A DNA stretch of 13,565 nucleotides from an uncultured bacterium. Its GTDB lineage: Bacteria; Verrucomicrobiota; Kiritimatiellia; RFP12; UBA1067. Below the pieces are notes generated by a model, which did no database searches, was not told the origin of the DNA, and saw only the letters and a list, made by a program, of their open reading frames with translations. Both the position numbers and the translations under genes were made by a program. The stretch's first letter is position 1. Every line of letters starts with the position of its first letter. The stretch spans positions 1 to 13,565 of the forward strand of contig CACYEO010000058.1 in the NCBI GenBank assembly GCA_902773475.1, read 5' to 3'. Below, piece after piece: positions 1 to 5,909 of this stretch.

Positions 1-60
1 TGAGACGTTAGACGCGGGACGAGAAGAACCATCGCGTCCCGCGTCTCGCGTCTCGCGTCC
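1..60. repeat. 7-nt periodic palindromic element inside a coding region
   Basis: Four 7-nt units in register fill 33-60 (CGCGTCC, CGCGTCT, CGCGTCT, CGCGTCC). Three diverged inverted units fill 1-21. Positions 2-21 pair with 35-54 (18 of 20 bases) around a 13-nt loop, giving a strong stem-loop. On the minus strand it is translated without a stop as residues 544-563 of the GT4-GT26 protein, an Arg/Asp/Gly/Ser-rich stretch straight after LGF where the GT26 fold would normally continue. It may extend beyond the window. Confidence 0.8.
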
Positions 61-1689
61 AAAACCCAACTTCTCGAATGCTTCTTCGACGGCTTCCCTG
101 TCGCCGCCGAGGACATAGACGGAAAGCCCCTCTTCGGCACACCGGCGGCAGATCGCGGGAACCATGTCCGCACCCGTCACGCGCTCCGGTATCCTTTGCC
201 CGAGAAGCCGCGACAGCAAAACTATAGGCATGCCGTCGGCAGTCACGAAATCGGCGTTTCTGAGATAGCCCCAAAGCTCGCCGTTGCCGCCGAACGGCCA
301 GCCGCTTACGGCGTTTGCAACGAAATCGACATTGAGCGTCGCGACGAAACCGGGGGAAGTGTTTGGGTGTTTGGGTGTTCGAGTGTTTGAGTTTGTGGCG
401 CTTGTTGTCGTACGCTTGTTGTCGCATCCTCTATGCTCCTGCGCCATCCCGACGATGCGCTCGACGGCCTCCGCCTCCCTCACCCTGGCGACAGGTATCC
501 CGAAAAGCCGCGCGACGTCTTCCCGTTTCCCGCCCCGCGCACCGCGTCCCGAAGCCTCTTCCAGAAGCTTCACGATTCCCTTCGCGTGATCCTCCCACGA
601 AAAGCGCTTTACCCATTCAAGCCCGCGCGCAACTCTCGCCTTGCGCTCTTCTTCGCTTTCGCCGAGAAGCCGCGCCAGCGCATCCGCGATCGAATCGACG
701 CTCTCGGGGTCGAATGTGACCGCGACGTCTCCCGCGATTTCGCCAAGCGAGCCGTTGTTCGACGAGGCGCAAGGCTTGCCCTTCGCCATGGCCTCCACAA
801 GCGAAAGCCCGAAGCCCTCGAAAAGACTCGGGAAAACGTAGAAACCCGCTTCTTCCCAGAGGCGCGGCATATCCTCGTTCGCGACGAAACCGGTGAAGCG
901 TATGAGATTCGCATAAGGCGACTTGGCCGCGGCTTCATGCACGACTTGGGCGTCCTTCCAGTCGGCGCCGGCGATCACAAGCGGATGCGCTTCGGCGAGA
1001 GCTTTGGGCAGCCTGGAGTACGCCTCGATAAGCCGCACGTGGTTTTTCCCGGGATGCTCGATCCGCGAAATGTAGAGGATGGCGGCGCGGGAGGAAGGGA
1101 TGTTAGCGATCGAAGGGATTGAAGCGATATCCTTTTCATCCCTTCCATCCCTTCCTTCGCCCAACCCGTTGTAAAGCACCGTCACGTCGTCCCCGCGGCA
1201 GCGCCAGAACTTCACCATGTCGCTTTTCGTCGCTTCGCTGACGGCCACAAGCCTGTGCGCGCGCTTCGCATACCCCGGCAGGACGTGCGCGAGGTAGAAC
1301 ATCCTGAGCCGCGAATATTTGCCGCGGATATGGAAGTTCGCAAGGTCGTGGACTGTCGCCGCGGTCGGCAGCGGATAGCGGCGGCACACGCGGCGGTTCG
1401 CCGCGCAGATGAAAAACGCGTCGAAATCGCGGAACCGGCGCGCGATGATGCGGGGGAGGATGCACAGATGCCAGAACATGCTGAAGACCGCGCGGCGCGT
1501 CCAGCCTGGCGCGTTGAACACCTCCACTGCGCCTGCGGGAACGCCTATATCGGCCGCGGAAACGCCCGGCTCGCACAAAAGCGCCAGATCGTGCCCCCCG
1601 GCGAGGAGGGCCTTTACGGTCTCGCGCACGTATACGGATATTCCGCTCTTGCCCCTGTCGTAGGGTATGCAGGAAACCAGAATCTTCAT
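1..1689 (-). CDS. GT4-GT26 fusion glycosyltransferase (3' end beyond window)
   Basis: I translated this frame by hand: it is open from ATG at 1689 to the window edge (563 codons, no stop), so the C-terminus is missing. Residues 1 to about 375 are a GT4 (GT-B fold) glycosyltransferase. It has a glycine-containing N-terminal loop (DRGKSGISVYVRE), the donor-site pair R209/K215 in ISRIEHPGKN, and the E-x7-E motif E291/E299 in FEGFGLSLVEAM. From about residue 394 a second enzyme begins that matches the WecG/TagA/CpsF (GT26) family: LFGIPV, VATLNVDFV, NADFVTADGMP with likely catalytic D485, then RIPERVTGADMVP and VYVLGGDREAVEEAFEKLGF. GT26 enzymes extend undecaprenyl-PP-linked sugars at the cytoplasmic membrane face, so a role in cell-surface glycan synthesis is inferred. 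An AGAGAG stretch precedes the ATG. The gene is last of the leftward thrS-infC group, 66 bp after the ResB-like gene. Three repeat elements interrupt it in frame. Confidence 0.85.
   Translation of the reverse strand, partial: MKILVSCIPYDRGKSGISVYVRETVKALLAGGHDLALLCEPGVSAADIGVPAGAVEVFNAPGWTRRAVFSMFWHLCILPRIIARRFRDFDAFFICAANRRVCRRYPLPTAATVHDLANFHIRGKYSRLRMFYLAHVLPGYAKRAHRLVAVSEATKSDMVKFWRCRGDDVTVLYNGLGEGRDGRDEKDIASIPSIANIPSSRAAILYISRIEHPGKNHVRLIEAYSRLPKALAEAHPLVIAGADWKDAQVVHEAAAKSPYANLIRFTGFVANEDMPRLWEEAGFYVFPSLFEGFGLSLVEAMAKGKPCASSNNGSLGEIAGDVAVTFDPESVDSIADALARLLGESEEERKARVARGLEWVKRFSWEDHAKGIVKLLEEASGRGARGGKREDVARLFGIPVARVREAEAVERIVGMAQEHRGCDNKRTTTSATNSNTRTPKHPNTSPGFVATLNVDFVANAVSGWPFGGNGELWGYLRNADFVTADGMPIVLLSRLLGQRIPERVTGADMVPAICRRCAEEGLSVYVLGGDREAVEEAFEKLGFGRETRDAGRDGSSRPASNVS
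356..424. repeat. 8-nt tandem repeat plus 14-nt direct repeat inside a coding region
   Basis: Five 8-nt units run from 356 to 395 (GAAGTGTT, TGGGTGTT, TGGGTGTT, CGAGTGTT, TGAGTTTG). Next come two copies of GCTTGTTGTCG at 400-410 and 414-424, 14 nt apart. Base composition (T/G-rich) is unlike the flanking GC-rich coding DNA. On the minus strand it reads through as a Thr/Asn/Pro-rich low-complexity loop (residues about 422-445) between a helix (EAVERIVGMAQE) and the first strand (FVATLNVDFV) of the GT26 domain. The 8-nt period is not a multiple of three, yet the total length keeps the frame. Confidence 0.8.
1093..1155. repeat. 9-nt repeat with inverted copies inside a coding region
   Basis: GGAAGGGATG at 1093-1102 and a variant CGAAGGGATT at 1111-1120 face two inverted copies, CATCCCTTCC at 1137-1146 and 1146-1155, which themselves repeat every 9 nt. 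The arms can form a hairpin. On the minus strand it is translated as EGRDGRDEKDIASIPSIANI, placed between the end of the GT4 N-terminal domain (VTVLYNGLG) and the first strand of the C-terminal Rossmann domain (AAILYISRIEHPGKN). GT4 enzymes normally have a short linker there. Confidence 0.8.
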
Positions 1690-1755
1690 TACAATGCTCT
1701 CTGCAATGTTTTTTCTCTGCGCGCGCCCTCCGGCGGAGAACGCGCACATCCGCCG

Positions 1756-2403
1756 TCAAGTATATCTGTTGCGCACGGACGCAAGCGCGCCGGCGAGCAC
1801 GAGCAGCGCGCCGGCGGCGGCCAGCGGCGCGGATGGATCGCGTGATACAAGGAAATCGCCGTAGAACCGCCCGCCGGACGTTTTGCCGAAGCCGGCCTGG
1901 TGGACGCGCCAGCCGTCCGTGCGCAGCGGGTTGTTTACGGAAATGCAATACTTGAAAGGTTCGCCGTCCGGCGTCCCGGAAACGGTCGTTTCGCTGGAAT
2001 ACCGTTTAGGCATTCCGGAAGGATGGCGCTCCACGGAAAAGCGGTCGAGCGTCATTTTCGCCGGGCCGCCGCCGATACGCCTCGTCTCGCCCTCCACCAC
2101 GCGGATCGTCTCGGGGACGGGCCATCTGCCCGAGCGGCGGAACGCCGCAAGCGACGTACGCGCCGCAAGCACGCAGCCGAGACCGGCCAGCAGGAGCGCC
2201 AGTCCGGCGTTGCGGCGCAAGACGAACGCGGCGCAGAACGCCGCCGCGCACAAGACGCACGACACGGCGGCGCCCGCGGCGGACGAGAACGCGGCTGAAG
2301 CGGCGCCCGGTCCGGCGACGGCCGCAACGACCGACAGCGCGGAGAGCGCGGATAAAACCGCGGCGGCCGCGAGACCGCCGCCATTCTCGCCCGGTTTTTT
2401 CAC
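1756..2403 (-). CDS. minimal ResB-like (cytochrome c biogenesis type) membrane protein
   Basis: The protein has 215 residues and starts at GTG, one base after the infC stop, so it is probably translated by coupling; I see no clear Shine-Dalgarno. Three hydrophobic segments occupy roughly residues 10-31, 42-62 and 66-88. A soluble region follows with the ResB-type pattern RFSVERHPSGMPKRYSSETT, then CISVNNPLRTDGWRVHQAGFG. It ends with FLVSRDPSAPL leading into a last membrane helix (about 191-209), as in ResB, where a conserved Asp-Pro precedes the final helix. ResB (Ccs1) works with CcsA to deliver haem to apocytochrome c outside the membrane. Full-length ResB proteins are usually about twice this size or more, so this is a short version. 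No CcsA gene, cytochrome or thioredoxin-like partner is in the window, so a role in cytochrome maturation is family inference only. Confidence 0.65.
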   Translation of the reverse strand: MKKPGENGGGLAAAAVLSALSALSVVAAVAGPGAASAAFSSAAGAAVSCVLCAAAFCAAFVLRRNAGLALLLAGLGCVLAARTSLAAFRRSGRWPVPETIRVVEGETRRIGGGPAKMTLDRFSVERHPSGMPKRYSSETTVSGTPDGEPFKYCISVNNPLRTDGWRVHQAGFGKTSGGRFYGDFLVSRDPSAPLAAAGALLVLAGALASVRNRYT

Positions 2404-2404
2404 T

Positions 2405-3016
2405 TCACTTCGCGATCGTGATCTTTATGGCCGGCGCGGGGGCGCCGGGCGCGGCGGGCCCGGGCGCGGCCTGTTCGCGCGGGCCCTGGGGACGCGCGCC
2501 GCCTTTGGACTTGCGCGGTCCGACGAGCGCGCCGAGAGCCCGGCCCACCTGCTTGGGGGCCTGTTCCACGGCCACGTCGTTTTCAAGGTCTTTCAGAACG
2601 CGCTGGAAAAGGTCTTCGCCGATTTCCCTGTGCGCGTTTTCGCGGCCGCGGAACTGCAAGGTGAGCTTCACCTTGTTCCCGGCCGAAACGAAAGTCCGTA
2701 TCTGCTTCAGTTTGTGTTCGTAGTCCGCAGTGTCGGTGCCGGGATGGAACTTTATTTCCTTGACCTGCTGCACCTTCTGCGCCTTGCGCGCGTTTTTCTC
2801 CTTGATGGACTCTTCGTAGCGGAATTTGCCGTAGTCCATTATCTTGCAGACGCTGGGCGTGGCGTTCGGGGATATCTCGACGAGATCCAGCCCCTTCTGT
2901 TCCGCGATCTTGAGAGCCTGCGCCGTCGCCATCACGCCGAGCATTTCGCCGGTGGAGTCTATGACGCGCACTTGAGGAACCCTGATGTTCCTGTTTATAC
3001 GGGTGAACGAAGCGAT
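2405..3016 (-). CDS. infC: translation initiation factor IF-3
   Basis: IF-3 binds the 30S subunit, keeps subunits apart and checks the start codon and initiator tRNA. The N-domain (about 5-75) contains INRNIRVPQVRVID and GLDLVEISPNATPSVCKIMD. A lysine-rich linker follows (about 66-84). The C-domain (about 85-165) contains KEIKFHPGTDTADYEHKLKQ and VKLTLQFRGRENAH. A Pro/Ala-rich tail (about 168-203) lengthens it beyond the usual roughly 180 residues. I place the start at ATC (3016-3014), giving 203 residues, because the Shine-Dalgarno AAGGAGG at 3028-3022 lies 5 nt before it. The frame also has a GTG at 3022-3020, but that GTG overlaps the Shine-Dalgarno itself. Rare AUU/AUC/AUA starts are a known autoregulatory feature of infC, since IF-3 discriminates against them. 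The gene sits 67 bp after thrS. Confidence 0.95.
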   Translation of the reverse strand: MASFTRINRNIRVPQVRVIDSTGEMLGVMATAQALKIAEQKGLDLVEISPNATPSVCKIMDYGKFRYEESIKEKNARKAQKVQQVKEIKFHPGTDTADYEHKLKQIRTFVSAGNKVKLTLQFRGRENAHREIGEDLFQRVLKDLENDVAVEQAPKQVGRALGALVGPRKSKGGARPQGPREQAAPGPAAPGAPAPAIKITIAK

Positions 3017-3019
3017 ACG

Positions 3020-3028
3020 CACCTCCTT
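3020..3028 (-). promoter_or_regulatory. Shine-Dalgarno fixing an AUC start for infC
   Basis: On the minus strand 3028-3020 reads AAGGAGGTG, a near-perfect anti-16S complement. The next five bases after GGAGG are TGCGT, then ATC at 3016. The GTG at 3022-3020 shares bases with this site, so it cannot be served by it at normal spacing. Confidence 0.7.
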
Positions 3029-3083
3029 GAATCCGCCGGCCTCGACGGCGCGGCGTTTTGTTTGTTTTTCCTTTATCCTTTTT

Positions 3084-4808
3084 TCAGCCGTGAAGCTCCG
3101 AGCGGAGCTTCGCGATGAAATCTTCGATGCCCGACGCGCCGAGGTCGCCTTCGGCGCGCGAGCGCACGCTCAAAGTCCCGGCGGCTTCGTCGCGCGGCCC
3201 CACTACGACCTGGTAGGGGACTTTCGAAACAGTGGCAAGGCGGATCTTCGCGCCGAGCTTTTCGGCCGACGAATCGACTTCCACCCTGAACCCGGCGGCC
3301 GCGAGCGCGTCGCGGACCTTCTCCGCGTAGGCAAGCGCCTTGCCGGACACCGGCAGTATGCGCACCTGCTCCGGCGCGAGCCACAGCGGAAACGCGCCGG
3401 CGTAATGCTCTATCAGAATGCCGATGAAGCGCTCGAGCGAACCGAGCACCGCGCGGTGGAGCATCACAGGATGGTGCTTTTTGCCGTCCGCGCCCACGTA
3501 TTCCGCGTTCAGCCGTTCCGCGCTTGGCAGCTGGTAGTCAAGCTGGATCGTCCCGCACTGCCATGCGCGGCCGAGCGCGTCCACGAGCGTGAACTCCAGT
3601 TTCGGGCCGTAGAACGCGCCCTCGCCGGGCTGGATCGCGTATTCCATGCCGGACGCCTTGCACGCCGCCGCAAGCGCGGCTTCCGCGTGCTGCCAGGTGG
3701 CCTCGTCGCCCACGTGGTCTTCGGGCATGGTGCTCAGCTTCACAAGCAGGTTTTTGTCGAACCCGAAATCGGAATAGACGTCTTTCAGCAGACGGCAGAA
3801 CTTCGCCACTTCCTCTTCGATCTGCTCTTCCGTGCAGATGATGTGCGCGTCGTCCTGCACGAACCCCCTCACGCGCATGATGCCGTGCAGCGTGCCGCTC
3901 GGCTCGTTGCGCGCGCAGTGGCCGAACTCCGCGAGGCGCAGGGGGAGGTCTTTGTAGCTCCTCGTGCGGCTTTTGAAGATTTCAAGAGCGCCGGGGCAGT
4001 TCATCGGCTTCACCGCGAAGACGCGCTTCTCGGATTCGGTGATGAACATGTTCGCCTTGTAGTGGTCCCAGTGTCCGCTCTTCTCCCAGAGGCTCCGCGG
4101 CATGATGGCCGGAGTGTTCACCTCCTGGTAGCCGTCTTTCACGAGCTTGGCGCGCATGTAGTCCTGGAGAGCCACGTAGATCGCCCACCCGCGCGGATGC
4201 CAGAATATCTGGCCGGGGTCCTCGGGATCGAGGTGGAAAAGATCGAGTTCCACGCCGAGCCTGCGGTGGTCGCGGCGCTTCGCCTCCTCCGCGCGCTCGA
4301 TTATCGCGTCCATCTCCGCCTGGTCCTTCGCGACAATGCCGTAGACGCGCTGGAGCATCTTGTTGTTCACGTCGCCGCGGTAGTAGCTTCCCGCGACGCG
4401 CGTGAGCTTCACCACTCCGATCTGCGAAGAATGCTCCACGTGCGGGCCGCGGCACATTTCCACATAGTCTCCCACGGCGTATGTGGAAATGTCTTCGCCC
4501 TCGGGAATGTCCGCGAGGCGTTCGAGTTTGTACTTCTGCCCGGCAAGCATCTTCGCGCACTCTTCGCGCGACACCGTCTTCTTCGTGAAAGGCTCGTCGA
4601 GAGCGATGAGCCGCGCGACTTCCGCTTCGATCTTCGGGAAGTCCTCCGGCGTTATGCGGTGGGGGAGGTCGAAGTCGTAGTAGAAGCCCTCTTCGGTGGC
4701 GGGTCCGATGTCGACCTGCACGTCTTCGAAAACGTTCATCACGGCGCGCGCTACAAGATGCGCCGCCGAGTGCCTGCGGTTTTCCAGTGGTATTTCGTTC
4801 ATTATCAT
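3084..4808 (-). CDS. thrS: threonyl-tRNA synthetase lacking the TGS domain
   Basis: The enzyme charges tRNA-Thr and edits mischarged Ser-tRNA-Thr. From ATG 4808 it has 574 residues, against about 640 in E. coli. It opens directly with the editing domain: H13/H17 (RRHSAAHLV) and C119/H123 (MCRGPHVEHSS) match the four editing-site residues. The class II core follows: motif 1 around 228-255, motif 2 around 292-322 (GHCARNEPSGTLHGIMRVRG), motif 3 around 447-468. The zinc ligands C271, H322 and H451 are present. The C-terminal anticodon-binding domain starts near FPLWLAPEQVRILPVS (473). The frame stays open upstream to 5030, but that extension is Arg/Pro-rich with no TGS features, so I chose the start next to the editing domain. 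GGAT before the ATG is a weak ribosome site. It is first gene of a leftward group with infC. Confidence 0.95.
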   Translation of the reverse strand: MIMNEIPLENRRHSAAHLVARAVMNVFEDVQVDIGPATEEGFYYDFDLPHRITPEDFPKIEAEVARLIALDEPFTKKTVSREECAKMLAGQKYKLERLADIPEGEDISTYAVGDYVEMCRGPHVEHSSQIGVVKLTRVAGSYYRGDVNNKMLQRVYGIVAKDQAEMDAIIERAEEAKRRDHRRLGVELDLFHLDPEDPGQIFWHPRGWAIYVALQDYMRAKLVKDGYQEVNTPAIMPRSLWEKSGHWDHYKANMFITESEKRVFAVKPMNCPGALEIFKSRTRSYKDLPLRLAEFGHCARNEPSGTLHGIMRVRGFVQDDAHIICTEEQIEEEVAKFCRLLKDVYSDFGFDKNLLVKLSTMPEDHVGDEATWQHAEAALAAACKASGMEYAIQPGEGAFYGPKLEFTLVDALGRAWQCGTIQLDYQLPSAERLNAEYVGADGKKHHPVMLHRAVLGSLERFIGILIEHYAGAFPLWLAPEQVRILPVSGKALAYAEKVRDALAAAGFRVEVDSSAEKLGAKIRLATVSKVPYQVVVGPRDEAAGTLSVRSRAEGDLGASGIEDFIAKLRSELHG

Positions 4809-4833
4809 GGTTATCCGTGAAAGACTTTGGCGT

Positions 4834-4863
4834 ATATTACTTGTTTCCACCCGGCGAAACAAG
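4834..4863 (-). promoter_or_regulatory. candidate thrS promoter with overlapping 8-bp dyad (operator-like)
   Basis: On the minus strand TTGTTT (4862-4857) and TAATAT (4839-4834) are 17 bp apart, a plausible sigma-70 promoter with a modest match, about 26 bases upstream of the thrS ATG. A perfect inverted repeat CTTGTTTC / GAAACAAG (4840-4847 and 4856-4863, 8-bp spacer) covers the -35 box and the whole spacer and abuts the -10. That is the geometry of a repressor operator. The predicted leader is too short to hold an attenuator. Confidence 0.45.
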
Positions 4864-4922
4864 CCGAAAATACACGCGGAAAAACGGTCGCGGACGCGGG
4901 GCGGGCGCGAAACGGGGTTTTT

Positions 4923-4931
4923 TGGTAAAAT
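4923..4931 (+). promoter_or_regulatory. candidate extended -10 promoter for the chaperone/effector operon
   Basis: TG (4923-4924) plus TAAAAT (4926-4931) forms an extended -10 after a run of Ts. No convincing -35 lies 17 bp upstream, which extended -10 promoters tolerate. It would give a leader of about 90 nt before the ATG at 5030. A small GC hairpin (GCCGC/GCGGC, 4935-4947) lies at the predicted start of the transcript. Confidence 0.35.
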
Positions 4932-4996
4932 CCGGCCGCTGCGCGGCAGGGGTGTAACCTTTTCCCGCGCCGCGTGTATCCAAGGCGAAGTACGGA

Positions 4997-5023
4997 ACCA
5001 CGGACCGCACGGACAGAAAGGAC
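4997..5023 (+). repeat. 9-nt tandem repeat in the leader, supplying the Shine-Dalgarno
   Basis: Three 9-nt units that all end in GGAC: ACCACGGAC (4997-5005), CGCACGGAC (5006-5014) and AGAAAGGAC (5015-5023). The last unit contains AAAGGA, seven bases before the ATG at 5030, so the repeat doubles as the ribosome binding site. Its period matches the 9-nt element at 1093-1155, though the unit sequence differs. Confidence 0.55.
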
Positions 5024-5029
5024 ACGACA

Positions 5030-5455
5030 ATGCAAAATATCGAATGCCTCGCCAAAACGGCGGAAAACGCCTGGCCGGGGGCGGTGGAGCGGATCGGCGA
5101 TGAAGGTTTTACGCTCGACGCCGGCGGTTTCAAACTGCTTTTCTGCATACGCGAAGGATCGGGCGAAACGGGCCTGTGCCGCGCCGAAATCGGAAATCTC
5201 GACGATCTCGCCGACCCGGGAGCGTTCGCGGAGGCCGCGCTCGAGGGCAATTTCTTCTGGAACGGAACGGACGGCGCCGCGCTTTCATACCGCGCGAAGG
5301 ACGGAAAGGCCTACCTGACCGGCGTTTTCCCCGCCGACGCCCTGGAAGACGATCCGCAGGCGTTCTCTTCGTTTGCCGACGGCATGGCGCGGACTGCGCA
5401 GGACTGGCGGCTGCGCTTCTCGAACTTCGCCAAATCCGGAAAGGAGGCCCGGTGA
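5030..5455 (+). CDS. probable type III secretion chaperone, CesT-type (first of pair)
   Basis: The protein has 141 residues, is mildly acidic, and has no signal peptide or membrane segment. The order of predicted elements fits class I type III chaperones (alpha-beta-beta-beta-alpha-beta-beta-alpha): N-terminal helix (about 3-22), strands around FTLDAGG, KLLFCIRE and GLCRAEIG, a helix ending in AALEGNFFWNG, strands AALSYRAKDGK and AYLTGVFP, and a final helix that includes FADGMARTAQDWRLRF. The helix-N-x-x-x-x-G-x-D turn before the last strands is typical of CesT/SycE proteins. Such chaperones bind the N-terminus of a cognate effector in the cytoplasm and pilot it to the secretion ATPase. AAAGGA lies 7 nt before the ATG. 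The stop TGA overlaps the next gene's ATG by one base. The assignment rests on fold pattern and context, not on a catalytic motif. Confidence 0.6.
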   Translation: MQNIECLAKTAENAWPGAVERIGDEGFTLDAGGFKLLFCIREGSGETGLCRAEIGNLDDLADPGAFAEAALEGNFFWNGTDGAALSYRAKDGKAYLTGVFPADALEDDPQAFSSFADGMARTAQDWRLRFSNFAKSGKEAR

Positions 5456-5907
5456 TGGACGCAAAAGAATCTTTCTGCGCTTCGCTCGCCGAATTCGGCG
5501 CAAAACTCGGCTGCGGACTCGCGCTCGATCCGTCGGGCGTCTGCAATTTCACGGTCGACGGGGAGGTCGAAGTCGAACTGCGCTATTTCGACGGATCGGA
5601 CACCGTGGTCGTCTGGACTTCGATCGGACGTCTCCCGCGCGACGGCAGGGCCGGCGAACGGGCACTCGCCCTGCTCGCCCTGGACGAGCCCGGCGCGGCG
5701 CCGGACGGATGCACCCTTTCGATGGATCCCGAAACCCGCATGGCGCTTGCGCACTGCAGGTGCGCGGCGGAAGAACTCGACGGCGCGGACGACATAGCCG
5801 CGAAAGTGTCGGGGCTCGTGGAACTCGCCATCGCGGTGCGCGAGGATTTCGCCGACCGCTTCCCGTGCGACGAAGCCGCATGGGACGGCGAAGAAGGGGA
5901 GGTGTGA
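5455..5907 (+). CDS. probable type III secretion chaperone, CesT-type (second of pair)
   Basis: The protein has 150 residues and is strongly acidic, without signal peptide or membrane helix. The pattern again suits a class I chaperone: N-terminal helix (ESFCASLAEFGAKLGC), strands FTVDGEVEVELRYF and DTVVVWTSIGRLP, a helix GERALALLALDE, strands CTLSMDPETRMALAHCRCA, and a C-terminal helix from DDIAAKVSGLVELAIAVRE. It is only distantly like the preceding protein, so the two may form a heterodimer or bind different parts of one substrate. AAGGAGG at 5441-5447 lies 7 nt before the ATG, and the start overlaps the upstream stop (TGATG), so translation is coupled. The next gene begins 2 nt after its stop. 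CesT membership is inferred from fold pattern, size, charge and position. Confidence 0.55.
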   Translation: MDAKESFCASLAEFGAKLGCGLALDPSGVCNFTVDGEVEVELRYFDGSDTVVVWTSIGRLPRDGRAGERALALLALDEPGAAPDGCTLSMDPETRMALAHCRCAAEELDGADDIAAKVSGLVELAIAVREDFADRFPCDEAAWDGEEGEV

Positions 5908-5909
5908 CC

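Noticed and set aside
356..424. CRISPR-like repeats
   Set aside because: Units are 8 and 14 nt without spacers and lie in a coding frame.
1718..1746. Hairpin TGCGCG...CGCGCA as a terminator between the ResB-like gene and the glycosyltransferase
   Set aside because: The stem is interrupted and no T-run follows on the minus strand; read-through is more likely.
2985..4820. 611-codon open frame on the plus strand
   Set aside because: It lies opposite thrS, whose motifs are unmistakable; its His/Arg/Val-rich translation is an antisense shadow of high-GC codons.
4809..5030. N-terminal extension of thrS up to 5030
   Set aside because: The frame is open, but the residues are Arg/Pro/Ser-rich, unlike TGS, and would erase the divergent promoter region.
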